Source: Alternaria dauci (Eukaryota > Ascomycota > Dothideomycetes > Pleosporales > Pleosporaceae). From it: a stretch of 64,000 nucleotides of DNA. The number at the start of each line of letters is the position of its first letter. The stretch's first letter is position 1. The translations under genes were made by a program, and so were the position numbers. The stretch is taken from NCBI RefSeq assembly GCF_042100115.1, contig NC_091274.1, positions 3,381,197-3,445,196 of the forward strand. Direction: 5' to 3'. The notes beneath the pieces are model-generated. The model had not been told where the DNA came from, did no database searches, and saw only the letters and a list, made by a program, of their open reading frames with translations. Below, one piece after another: positions 1 to 22,446 of this stretch.

Positions 1-12182
<12,182 letters not shown>

Positions 12183-15100
12183 AGTGGTATACTAAGTTCT
12201 CTTTTTATAGGAATAAGCTTTTTATTTACTATATCAAACGAATTTATATGTGATGCACCTAGAGCTTGAGGACTTTACTTCCAAGATAGTGCTAGTCCAC
12301 AAATGGAAGCGCTAGTAGAATTACATGAATTTTGTGTATAAGAGTCAAATTCCGGGGACCTCCTAAAGCTCTAACTACCAAGGATATAAAGTAAATTTTT
12401 ATCTGGCTTAACTAACAACTAAGGTAGGGTAATAAGGTTAGAGATAGAAGTTAGAACGCTTCTAATGGAAAATCGCGGATCTAAAACAGTAAAATAATAT
12501 TTTATTGTAAAAGAGCAACGAGTAGATGACTCTTCAGTTTTTTAACTGTAAGGTGTACTCTGGCCCTTTGAGAAATCAAGGGTCCAAATAAATATAAAGA
12601 GTAACTACTCAAATTAGCAGGATTCTTATTTGGTATATTAGGTATAATAAGTTTAAAATATAAATGTTCTCTCTGCTGCCTACCGTAAACTAAGTATTAG
12701 TGGAGGAAGCTATAAGGGGGGTGTAAGCTCCCGCGGCTGGGTTTATAGACTTATTATATTCTAATGAAAAAGCGGATAACATTATGTACTACTTAGTTGC
12801 AATTTTATTTGCTGTAGGTTGAATACAAGGAGCTATTATTAGAAACTTTGATAGTTCTAAATCACCTATAAGTAACAAATATCTTAACCATGGTACACTA
12901 ATCGAACTTGTATGAACTATTACACCTATTTAATAAAACTTTTACTTGGGTAAAACTGCCAAATTCCGGGGAAGTCTTAGTAATTTCTTATACCAAGCTT
13001 TAGCCGAAACGCTAAAGTGGCTGAACTAATTACTCAGAGATGGTAATAAGTAAGAAAGATTTCATTTTTGAAATGGAGATAATCGCGGATCTAAATCAAT
13101 TAGGTAATTATTTACTACGATTGTAAAAGAGCAACGAGTAGACGGTAGTTGATGCGTTAATCATTTAATGCATTTAAGGTGTATTCTATGGAATATATAT
13201 TATTTCAGAATAGAAATATATTGAAAAAAAATACTTTTAATTCCGTTTGATCCCCCACCTTCGGTAAGGGACCTAAAACAAAAATTAGATCTTACTCTAG
13301 TTTAACTAAGTCTAACACTTTAACAAATAAAGTGAGTAATGATAAATCTAATCTTCATCCTTTATTTGTAACAGGACTTGTAGACGCTGAAGGTTCATTT
13401 ACTGTTAGTGTATTAAAAAGTTCTTCTACTAAAACTGGTTGAGCTGTTAATGCTAGATTTAAAATTACTACACATATAACAGATTTAGATCTTATGTTAA
13501 ATCTTAAAAATTTTTTTGGAGAAGATATAGGAAAATTGGTAATTTTTAAAGATACTTGTACTTACCGTGTAGATAAGTTAAAGGATATTTTGGATGTTGT
13601 TATACCCCATTTTGATAAATATCCACTTGTTACACAAAAGTTAGGAGATTATAAGTTATTTAAAGAAATAGTTAATTTAATGATAAATAAAGAACATTTA
13701 ACATTAGATGGCTTAAAAAAAGTTTTATCCTTAAAAGCTTCATTAAATTTAGGTTTATCTGAAGAATTAAAAGTTAAATTTTCAAATATAGAAGCTGTAA
13801 AAAGACCTTTAATATTGGATAAAGATATTCCTTCACCTTTTTGAGTGGCAGGATTTACTACGGGTGATGGAAGTTTTTATTTAATTATTAGGGCAAATAA
13901 ATTAAATGAAATACCTCGAATAGATATAGGGTTTTCAATAGCTCAACATTCGAGAGATATGCTTTTATTACAAAAATTTGTAACTTTTTTTAACTGTGGT
14001 AGAATAAAAAAAGATTCTAGACATGATGTACATTATTTTGTAGTTACTAATGTTAAGGATATTACAAATAAGATTATACCTTTTTTTAAAAAGTATTATA
14101 CTAAAGGTGTTAAATCTTTAAATTTCGTAGATTGATGTGAGGGAGCTGAAATAATTAGATCTAAGGCTCATCTTTCTGACGAAGGAGTAGAACAAATTCG
14201 TAATATTCAAAGTAGAATGAATAGTAAAAGATCCGAATTTAATGGTTAAAATATTTAGGGTAGTTGTACATATTTTTTTTATTATGGTGCATACATTCTA
14301 ACTTAACATGAATTAAAGAGATTTATGTTCATTATGTAACTTTTAACATTGTGGTAGAATCTATAATTGTACAGTTATGTTGTTCTTCATTAGATATAAT
14401 AACATAGCTAGTTTGTTGTAAAAGTAAAATTATTATAATTTCATTTTATTTATTAGCTATTCTGTATTATAATATTTCCATGGCTTTAATCTTAGTATTA
14501 ATCGCTTTCCCTTCTTTCAAACTATTATACTTAATGGATGAAGTTACTGATCCTTCATTATCTGTATTAGCAGAGGGTCACCAATGATACTGAAGTTACG
14601 AGTATCCAGATTTCTTAAATAGTGACGGAGATTTTGTTGAGTTTGATTCTTACTTAGTTCCAGAATCTGATTTAGAAGAAGGAGCGTTAAGAATGTTAGA
14701 GGTAGATAACAGAGTAATTCTTCCTGAAATTACACACACTAGATTTATTCTTACTGCGGCAGATGTTATACATTCATTTGCGATACCAGCATTAGGGGTA
14801 AAATGTGATGCTTACCCAGGGAGATTAAACCAATTTTCTGTTCTTATTAATAGATTAGGAACATTCTATGGTCTGAACAATGGCCAAAACTGTAGTGAAC
14901 CTACGGTTATAAATCATCAAATTGACGGGAAAGCCCTAAAGGAATCTTAACTAAGTAAGTATGGTAACATAACTTATGGCACAGGTAATGACTCGTGGTA
15001 CAGTAAAATCAAGATTTATTATTCAATGGGCAATCCGCAGCCAAGTACCAAGTATAAAATATTTGGTATGCAGTTCATCGACTAAACGGTGGTTGGTGTT

Positions 15101-16971
15101 ATTAGTAATAATAACGCTTAAGATATAGTCAGCCCCCTCCTGAAAAGGTGCAGAAAAATATAAGTATTCTTTATATTTTTTGTTAAATAGATATATTCAT
15201 TTGGTTGATTATATTTAGGGATTTCTACGATAGTTTGCTAAACTATTTTAATGTAAAAATAAATATTTATACAAAAAAGTAAAGTACTTGTCATTATTGT
15301 AGTGTTTGCATTATACAATTAGTAGAAGTGTTTTTAATAAGCACTACACACTTGATAAACGTATTGGTTCAATAGCTGTTATATCTCTAACTATCCCTGC
15401 GGGATGGTCCCCTAGTTTTTTTCGACGTTATTTCATAACTAGAAAAAAACAAGGGGGGGCAGACCAAAGGGTCAGTCCCCTTTTGGGGACTAGAAATTAT
15501 AGTGCAACTAGATCTTTTAATTCAATAAGACCTTTGGCAAATAATCCAGAGTCTTTAGCGTTAGATCATATCAATAGTGAAAAACCAACTAATTCATCCA
15601 TTATTAATAAAATATTATTAAATCAAAATTTATCCATTACTGACTCTAAATTAGAAGAATTATTAAAAGTTAAAGGTGTTGAATGGGATCTTCCTATATC
15701 TACACCGGAAAATAAACAACTTTTAGCTGAGTTAACAGGTAAATCTAAATATAAAGGTTTCTCGGGTGTATATATCTTTATACATAAAAATACAGGGCAT
15801 AAATACGTAGGTTCATCTAATTTATTAAGACGTAGAATGGATTATTATTTTAAAGGTGATTTCCCTTTAAGTGGTAAATTTTTACCTTTACTTCACAAAG
15901 AAGGGGTAAGAGCTTTTAAATTAATAATATTTAAATTAGATTGTACTATATTTAGTTATAAAGACTGTTTAATCTTAGAACAGTATTATTTATTAAATAA
16001 AGAATTTAACTTGAATACATTAAGAGTTGTTAACGCAGGATCTTCAAAAGGTGATCCTGTATATGTTTATGATTTAACTTGTAGTACTCTTTATTATCAT
16101 GCGAAATCTAAGATTGAACTAAAAAGAGTATTAAAAATACACACTGAAACTAGTAAAAAGTTTGTAGATTCTAAAAAACCATATCTTAAGAAATTCTTAC
16201 TATTAAGCTATTATATACCTACTGCTTTAACAAGCAATATTTCGGTGGATAAATTAGTAGAGATTATGCAAAAAGAAAGACAAGATATGTATATATTAGG
16301 AACTCGTAGGAGTATATCAGTAGAATTAGAAATTAAAGAAGGAAATGCCTTTGTAAATTCAGATTCTATAGGCCAAACTTTAAATTTCGATTCGTTAACA
16401 TCTTGTATTGAATCTTTAAGAGAATTAGGTTTAACGATTAAAAGAGCCACTCTTACTAAATATATAAAAAATGAAAAAGTGTTTCATAATTTCTTATGTA
16501 AATATTCAGATAATATTTTACCGGATCATTTTTCAGAAGTAGGATTAATCATTGATGAATATAAAAAATTAAAAGTAGATGCAGACTTAGATACCTTAAA
16601 AGTGAATAGAAAAAATAAACCTATATTAGTAAAAGGAGAAAATTTTGAGAAAGAATTTGAAAGTATTACGGATACAATTAAATACTTTGGTACTTTAAAT
16701 ATCAAATTAGATAGAAAAGCTCTTTATCTTCATTTAAAAGACGGTAAAAAATATAAAAACTATTCTTTTTCTCGTAAATAACTAAATAATAGTTAAAAAA
16801 TAACATACTTTCTTTTACTGGTGTAGTAATAAGTATTATTCAATTACATTAAATAAACGTAGAAATAACCCGCAATGTTCAGAAATTTGTGGTATACTAC
16901 ATTCTAGTATGCCAATTGTCGTTGAATCAGTTTCACTAGAAAAATTCTTATCTTGATTACAGGAACAATAG
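12183..16971 (+). CDS. cox2: cytochrome c oxidase subunit 2, in frame with cox1
   Basis: Complex IV subunit that carries the CuA centre and accepts electrons from cytochrome c. Exons: 12183-12326, 12775-12927, 14483-14872, 16873-16971. Visible are two membrane helices ([16 protein letters not shown] and the stretch around [12 protein letters not shown]), the aromatic region EGHQWYWSYEY, and the CuA ligands split by the last intron (DVIHSF before it; [13 protein letters not shown] after it). The protein ends EKFLSWLQEQ. The N-terminal part (about 22 residues before [17 protein letters not shown]) has no ATG and is continuous with the cox1 frame, so either a fused polyprotein or a non-ATG start (for example ATA at 12189) is needed. 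The 3' end is the probable source of a motif found in the boundary repeats. Confidence 0.93.
12327..12774 (+). mobile_element. group I intron (F2) in cox2, no ORF
   Basis: Between VELH and DNIMYYLV. Carries aattccggggacc (about 12350), taaggtagggtaataag (about 12420), gagcaacgagtagatg (about 12513) and aaggtgtactc (about 12551). At 448 nt it has no endonuclease gene and would depend on other factors to move. Confidence 0.8.
13188..14249 (+). CDS. LAGLIDADG homing endonuclease
   Basis: ATG at 13188, stop TAA at 14247-14249, 353 residues when TGA is Trp. The motifs [14 protein letters not shown] and [13 protein letters not shown] are complete. The spacing and the signature phrases ([48 protein letters not shown]) place it in the same subfamily as the ORFs in the nad3, nad4, nad4L, nad1 and cox3 introns. 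No inserts. Likely active. Confidence 0.87.
14250..14482 (+). other. intron 3' tail, no gene seen
   Basis: AT-rich 3' end of the cox2 intron after the ORF. No other feature seen. Confidence 0.4.
15306..16781 (+). CDS. GIY-YIG homing endonuclease, 491 residues, with in-frame palindrome
   Basis: Open from TTG at 15306 to TAA at 16781; the Trp codons seen (GWSPSF, EWDLP) are TGG. The core [20 protein letters not shown] is followed by LLRRRM and [12 protein letters not shown]. The long tail has several NUMOD1-like repeats ([17 protein letters not shown]-type helices, [18 protein letters not shown]). The N-terminal part contains a family B palindrome (15412-15453) read as [14 protein letters not shown] with no stop. 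TGG use and full length under either code set it apart from most neighbours. Confidence 0.85.
   Translation: MHYTISRSVFNKHYTLDKRIGSIAVISLTIPAGWSPSFFRRYFITRKKQGGADQRVSPLLGTRNYSATRSFNSIRPLANNPESLALDHINSEKPTNSSIINKILLNQNLSITDSKLEELLKVKGVEWDLPISTPENKQLLAELTGKSKYKGFSGVYIFIHKNTGHKYVGSSNLLRRRMDYYFKGDFPLSGKFLPLLHKEGVRAFKLIIFKLDCTIFSYKDCLILEQYYLLNKEFNLNTLRVVNAGSSKGDPVYVYDLTCSTLYYHAKSKIELKRVLKIHTETSKKFVDSKKPYLKKFLLLSYYIPTALTSNISVDKLVEIMQKERQDMYILGTRRSISVELEIKEGNAFVNSDSIGQTLNFDSLTSCIESLRELGLTIKRATLTKYIKNEKVFHNFLCKYSDNILPDHFSEVGLIIDEYKKLKVDADLDTLKVNRKNKPILVKGENFEKEFESITDTIKYFGTLNIKLDRKALYLHLKDGKKYKNYSFSRK
15412..15453. repeat. palindromic element, family B, tolerated in frame
   Basis: agtttttttcgacgttattt then cataactagaaaaaaac. 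It codes [11 protein letters not shown] in the N-terminal linker of the GIY-YIG protein. A related copy at 55433 in a cob intron has an extra base and gives a stop. Confidence 0.75.
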
Positions 16972-17120
16972 TAGGATAAAACCTATGTAATAACTCAAGA
17001 TAAAATTTATGTAATATCTAAAGATAAATTTTATTAAAATAATTGTTTTGTACAATTAACATGTTATGAAAAGTAATTACCTTACATAATAGTATAACAT
17101 ATCCCGGTAGATAAATTGCT
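16940..17120 (+). repeat. boundary repeat R1, after cox2 (truncated)
   Basis: Contains the cox2 end (gattacaggaacaatag) followed by taggataaaaccta, aattgttttgtacaatt (hairpin), atgttatgaaaag and atagtataacatatccc. It breaks off before the second half, next to a C run and a palindrome. It matches the copies listed at 21908, 26070 and 26870. Confidence 0.75.
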
Positions 17121-17895
17121 TTAGGTCCCCCCCCCCCTTGTTTTTTTCTAGTTATGAAATAACGTCGAAAAAAACAAGGGGAGGAAAAATAAAAAGATAA
17201 TGAAAGGGATTAACTTAATTAGGAGAGCATCCGTTTATTGAATAGAGGTTAAGTGTTTAAATAAGTTGTTTCTCTTAACTTATTATATATAACTATATAC
17301 TTATTTTCCCTCCCCTACTTTTTTTTCATATATTGTGATATATGAAAAAAAAGTTAAAGTTTGCGGTTATTTTTATTTTCTTTTGCTTAACTGTTTGTTT
17401 ATTTTTTTTCCATAGAAAAAAATAAACAAGTGAGCAAAAGAACAAAAAATTAGGAAAGAAAGAGAAAAGGAAAAAGTTTTATTCTAATGGGTATTAAAAT
17501 TGGTTAACCATTGTAAAATTTCATAGTAGGTATAAGGTATGATACCTTTTACTGGCTTAATTATGAAGTAAAGTAATCTATTTCATATTATAAGTACGTG
17601 TGGCTCTCCTTAACTTACAGGTTTTTACTATAACTATTATAAATTGTTATAAAATAAACGGTTTATTTTTAAAAATGATAAACTAGCCCCGCCGCGTTTT
17701 ATCCCTCAGTTATTTTTTTTTTACATATATCCTATGTAAAAAAAATTACAGCCTCAGTCTTCATTTCTTTGAAACGAAGACGCCGAGGAATTTTTTTTCT
17801 AGTAATTTCGAATACTCGAAATTACGTCGAAAAAAAATAAATGCAAGGGTAAACCCCCTCTTGGGGAGTAGATATCTTTATAACATTATTTAATC
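16972..17895 (+). other. intergenic region cox2-trnN with four palindromes
   Basis: No gene found. Palindromes: family B at 17135-17181, family A at 17316-17355, family C at 17378-17440, a short family A form at 17711-17746 and family B at 17789-17841. A piece like a tRNA D-arm to anticodon stem (gagagcatccgtttattg) lies at about 17223-17241. Confidence 0.6.
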
Positions 17896-17965
17896 GCCTT
17901 TATAGCTCAATGGTAGAGCGGAATACTGTTAATATTCTGATAAATGTTCGATTCATTTTAAAGGC
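17896..17965 (+). tRNA. trnN: tRNA-Asn (anticodon GTT)
   Basis: Full cloverleaf by eye: acceptor gccttta/taaaggc, D stem gctc/gagc with loop aatggta, anticodon stem gaata/tattc with loop ctgttaa (GTT), T stem aaatg/cattt with loop ttcgatt. It is 70 nt long, without encoded CCA. Confidence 0.9.
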
Positions 17966-17985
17966 TTTCCCTATACAATTTTTCT

Positions 17986-18055
17986 CAGAATAATGTAAGG
18001 AAAATAGTTACTTCCTGTAGGATGTAAAAGGGGAGTTCGAATCTCTCTATTCTGA
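17986..18055 (+). tRNA. degenerate tRNA-like sequence, possibly tRNA-Tyr
   Basis: The acceptor cagaata/tattctg and T arm gggag-ttcgaat-ctctc are good, and gtaa/ttac could form a D stem. The anticodon arm is poor: ctgtagg would give GTA (Tyr), but its stem does not pair. It ends two bases before the nad2 ATG, so it may act as a processing signal. Could be a pseudo-tRNA. Confidence 0.4.
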
Positions 18056-18056
18056 T

Positions 18057-19808
18057 ATGTTACTAAATTCATTAATATTATTACTTTTATCTAATGCTAT
18101 TACATCAAGACGAGACAAATCTATCTTGTACTCTAGAGCAACGATTACTATCTTACTTATTTCAGCTTTTATAGCTTATGATAATTTATCTCTTTTATTT
18201 TTAGCAAAAGGTATAGGAATATTCGGTGGGTTATTCCATACTACAGCTACTACGAATTTTTTTCACCTATTTATCTTTTTAATAACTAGCGTTATCTTAT
18301 TGTTAACTTCATTTTACCCTAGAAAAGTTTGATTGAAAGAATATAGCAGCCCGACTAGACTTTTATTTACAAAACTAGTTTATTACGGAACCTTACTTTT
18401 AAATAAAATGGGAGAGCAGTTTAAAATAATAGAATACTCCTTAATTATCTTATTTATTGTTACAGGAAGTGTTTTTCTAATTTCTACTAGTGATTTAGTA
18501 TCCATATTCCTATCTATAGAATTACAAAGTTATGGACTGTATTTATTATCAACTATCTATAGAGATTCAGAACCCGCTACTTCAGGTGGTCTTATGTATT
18601 TTTTACTAGGGGGATTGTCATCCTGTTTTATACTATTAGGTACAGCGTTACTTTATGCAAATTCTGGTACCACAAACTTAGACAGCTTATATATTATAAC
18701 TAGCATATCTAATGTAAGTAAAGACAACCTTACAGGGCTACTATATTGATATAAATCTTACTATATACACATAAGTTTACTATTTATAGCTGTAGGATTC
18801 TTATTTAAAGTTTCCGCTGCACCATTCCATTTCTGAAGTCCTGACGTTTATGACGCTATTCCTACTGTTGTTACAACTTTTGTAGCTATAATAGCCAAAA
18901 TTTCTATTTTTATTTTCTTATTAGAATTAGTTCACTATACAAGTAAACCAATACTAGATCTAGATTTTTCTTGAACAAATAGCTTATTACTTAGCTCTCT
19001 TCTATCTTTAGTTATAGGAACAGTGGTAGGGCTAACACAGTCTAGAATAAAAAGACTTTTTGCGTTTAGTACAATATCACACGTAGGGTTTATATTATTA
19101 GGTTTAAGTATACACACTGTAGAATCAACACAAGCCTTTATGTTCTACTTAATTCAATATTCTATCTCAAATTTAAATGCTTTTATATTAATATTAACTA
19201 TTGGTTACTCTCTTTATTGTTATGTAGATAATACAAATTCTACCAAAAATATTGGAAAAGAACAGGATAGTAATGAAAAACAAAAGGATAGTAATGAAAA
19301 CAATGGTAATTTAACGGATGTTAATAATTCTCCTATTCAACTTATTGATCAGTTGAAAGGATATTACTACATAAATCCTGTTATAGCCTTAAGTTTAGGG
19401 ATAACTTTATTCTCTTTTGCGGGAATACCACCTTTAATAGGGTTCTTTGGTAAACAGATGATTTTAAGTGCAGCAATTGATAACGGGTATATTTTTATGA
19501 GCTTAGTTGCTATATTAACAAGCGTTATAAGTGCTGTATATTATTTAGCTATAATAAAACAAATCTTTTTTGATAAACCAGATTACCTAGTAAACGATGA
19601 ACTAAAAGATTTTAATGCAGATGGTTTAATAACTGAAAAAAATACTATCGTTAAAAAAGTGAATGTAAATATAAACAATATTGTTATATCAACCTCATTA
19701 AGTTTATCTATTTCAGTTATTACATTAGTAATAACATTATTTATTTTTATACCTGAAGAATTATTAAGTTTAGCTAATATATTAGCATTGATCATTTTTA
19801 ATTTATAA
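18057..19808 (+). CDS. nad2: NADH dehydrogenase subunit 2, no intron
   Basis: Proton-pumping membrane subunit of complex I. 583 codons with TGA as Trp ([20 protein letters not shown]). Typical stretches are [66 protein letters not shown] and [20 protein letters not shown] hydrophilic insert, [20 protein letters not shown], sits at about residue 400 between helices and is an oddity. The stop TAA abuts the nad3 ATG directly, as usual in fungi, so the two are surely co-transcribed. One of the few genes here without an intron. Confidence 0.95.
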
Positions 19809-21591
19809 ATGACAAGTACAACTTTTTTCATTATTTTTATACCTATATTAGCTATTATATTATTAGCGGTTAATTTAATCTTAGCACCCCACAATCCTGG
19901 AATTTGATATAGGAAATCAAATATTAGGGATAAACTGCCCAACTCCGGGAAACCCCTAAAGCTTCTGATACCAAGCTATAGTTGAAAGGCTATAAGTGGA
20001 TGAACTAATTACTCATAGATGGTAATAATTAAGAAGATATCTGAAAAGATAATGGGTTATCGCGGATCTAAATCAGAGTTTAAATTAGTAGATAAGAGAA
20101 ATCTTATGTTAAACTCTGTAAAAGAGCAACGAGTAAACGGTAGTTCATGAGGTAATATCTTACCTCATGTAAGATGTACTCTAGCGGGTTTCGAAAGAAA
20201 CTATCAAGTCAAAATCCTTTCTAACCTTATAAATTACACTACCTTTTTCTCACAACACAAAACAGACAGGGTAAACACCTTTCAGCTGCGAAATTATACT
20301 AACCACCCATCTACATTAAACTTAAACCCTTGATATATTTCTGGGTTTACAGACGGTGAAGGTTGTTTTATGATATCTATTATAAAAGATAAAAAATATA
20401 CATTAGGTTGACGTGTATCTTGTAGATTCGTTATAAGTTTAAACAAAAAAGACTTAAAAATACTAAATGGTTTTAAGGACTTTTTTGGTGAAGGTACTAT
20501 TTCGTTTACGGGGGAAAACGCTGTCCAATATCGTGTTGAATCTTTAAAAGGTTTAGCTATTATAATTAATCATTTCGATAAATACCCCTTAATAACTAAA
20601 AAACAAGCGGATTATACATTATTTAAATCAGCTTATTATTTAATTAAAAATAAAAGTCATCTGACAAATAAAGGAATCTTAGAACTTGTAGCTTTAAAAG
20701 CTGTATTAAATAGAGGTTTAAGCAAAGACTTAGGTGTAGCTTTTCCTGATATAGTTCCCGCTTTAAGACCTGAAGTATCATTATCTAAAGTTGTAGATCC
20801 TTACTGATTAGTAGGGTTTACGGATGCAGAAGGTTGTTTCAGCGTTGTGATATTTAAATCTTTAACATCTAAATTAGGAGAGGCTATTAAATTAAGCTTT
20901 ATTTTAACTCAGAGTAGTAGAGATAAAGATTTAATGAATAGCCTAATTGAATATTTAGGGTCTGGGTTTATAACTTCAGTTAATAGAGGAACAATTGATT
21001 TTAAGATTACCAAATTTTCTAGTATAAGAGATATTATTATCCCATTATTTGAAAAATATCCTTTACAAAGTAGTAAAAATAAAAAATTTTTATATTTTAG
21101 TGAGGTGGTAAAATTAGTGGATAATAAAGCTCATTTAACTGAAAAAGGGTTAAATCGAATTCGTATTATTAAAAATAAAATAAATACAGATTAATAAACA
21201 ATAGCGTGATAAAATTTAGTTGTAAATATATAAGCATGATAAATTTGACTAAGCGTACCAAGAAAAAGATAGTGTTTTCGAATGTGGTTTCCACTCGTTC
21301 TTAGGTCAAAATAGGACACAATTTAGTGTTTCTTTTTTTATCTTTGGACTTCTTTTTCTTCTATTTGATTTAGAAATCTTACTTGTATACCCTTACAGTG
21401 TAAGTAGTTATACTAATGATATTTATGGTTTAGTTATTATGATGGTATTTTTTGTACTATTGACCTTAGGATTTATATTTGAATTAGGTAAAAATGCATT
21501 AACTATTGATAGTAGACAAACTTCTTCATATAATAATGTAGATACTACTACACCAGTTTCCTTTATTGCTAAGCCTTATAGCACACTTTAA
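19809..21591 (+). CDS. nad3: NADH dehydrogenase subunit 3, 2 exons
   Basis: Small membrane subunit of complex I. Exons 19809-19898 and 21256-21591. The protein begins [17 protein letters not shown] ... LILAPHNP and continues [20 protein letters not shown], with the conserved ECG cysteine. Then come [19 protein letters not shown] and [16 protein letters not shown], ending AKPYSTL. The intron sits between the two conserved blocks. A fragment of the second exon (about 57696-57770, minus strand) also occurs near cob. Confidence 0.95.
19899..21255 (+). mobile_element. group I intron (F2) in nad3
   Basis: Core motifs aactccgggaaacccctaaag (about 19932), atcgcggatctaaatca (about 20059), gagcaacgagtaaacgg (about 20124) and agatgtactc (about 20181) lead into the ORF. 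Ends G at 21255. Confidence 0.85.
20019..21194 (+). CDS. LAGLIDADG homing endonuclease
   Basis: The frame is open from after TAG at 20018 to TAA at 21194 with TGA as Trp; the true start is uncertain (ATG 20019 or a later codon, since the frame crosses the intron core). The motifs [14 protein letters not shown] and [13 protein letters not shown] are intact. It has the same signature phrases ([34 protein letters not shown]) as the cox2 intron 2 enzyme. No inserts. Confidence 0.85.
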
Positions 21592-21639
21592 GGTAGCTGT
21601 GTTTTATATATCAATAACTATCAAACAATGCATATTTTA

Positions 21640-21898
21640 GCAGGTTTTTATTAGTTATACCTACTGTTTTATTTGGTATATATACTGCACCAATATTAGA
21701 CGCTATCTATTATTCAGTTTCAACTTTAATTTACATTTTTGATGGTAACATAGTTACATGTGATCCCCTCTTTCAGGATCGGATAATGGAGAACCCTCTT
21801 CAGGATCAGATAACGGGGGAGCCGATTCAGGATGTGATGAAGAATCTAACAATGGAAACAATGGAAACAATAGTACTCTTCTATAAACAGATCATTTT
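21640..21898 (+). pseudogene. nad4: duplicate fragment of nad4 3' end with degenerate tail
   Basis: Reads PTVLFGIYTAPILDAIYYS ... IFDGNIVTCD, closely matching nad4 at about 25310-25410. After a C run (frame change) comes SDNGEPSSGSDNGGADSG ... NNGNNGNN, resembling the Asn/Gly tail of the full nad4. It is followed by boundary repeat R2. It lacks everything upstream of the last helix, so it is a non-functional copy. Confidence 0.8.
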
Positions 21899-21907
21899 TG
21901 TCCTATT

Positions 21908-22150
21908 CTTATCTGGATTACAAGAACAATAGTAGGATAAAACCTATCTAAGAACTCTCTCTAAATTTTTCTAAAATAATGGTTATTTTACCGTTAACTT
22001 GTTATGAAAGGTAACACCTTTACCAAATAGTATAACAAATCCCAGTAAATAAATGGATATTTACTGGAAAATTGCACTGTATATTTATATTTACACAGCA
22101 ATTAGAGGGGGAGAAGATGAATCTATTATTCATAAAGCCCTTTAACTATA
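21908..22150 (+). repeat. boundary repeat R2, before nad4 (complete)
   Basis: Best copy. Order: a remnant of the cox2 end (ggattacaagaacaatag), taggataaaaccta, ttaccgttaacttgttatg ... atagtataacaaatccc, hairpin ccagtaaata/tatttactgg, aaaattgc ... gcaatta hairpin, gggggagaag, then aaagccc. Paired segments vary together between copies, suggesting a kept RNA fold. Confidence 0.85.
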
Positions 22151-22446
22151 ATATAAAGTAGAAAGGTTATACTCATTACCTATTTTAATTTTTTTTAACC
22201 TATGATATATGTAAAAAAAAAAATAACTGCGGGGGCAAGGGATTTGTAAAAATATATAGTGTAGTAATTGTTACTAAAATAAAAAAGCAAATTATATCGT
22301 ATAACAAATCCTAGCATGAGTTATATGGTATATTGCAGAGAAGAGTTTATTACCTTACTATATATACGGTGAATTTTTAAATAAGTATAGCTGATATTTT
22401 ATCATTCTAGACTAAATAGAGGTATTTGTTCTTTTTTTTTTATACA
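22150..22446 (+). other. spacer before nad4 with palindrome and degenerate repeat
   Basis: Holds a family A palindrome (about 22184-22225) and a decayed second boundary repeat (gtataacaaatcctagcatg near 22299). No gene seen. Confidence 0.55.

Larger units (their letters stand above)
12928..14482 (+). mobile_element. group I intron (F2) in cox2
   Basis: Between WTITP and ALILVLIAF. Core aattccggggaag (about 12961), atcgcggatctaaatca (about 13081), gagcaacgagtagacg (about 13128) and aaggtgtattc (about 13176) precede the ORF. Confidence 0.8.
14873..16872 (+). mobile_element. group I intron (F3) in cox2
   Basis: Splits LGTFYG from QCSEICG, the CuA region. The F3 core is at the 5' end: catcaaattgacgggaa (about 14916), cacaggtaatgactcg (about 14979), gttcatcgactaaacggt (about 15073), taagatatagtc (about 15119). 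The ORF lies 3' of it. Confidence 0.85.
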
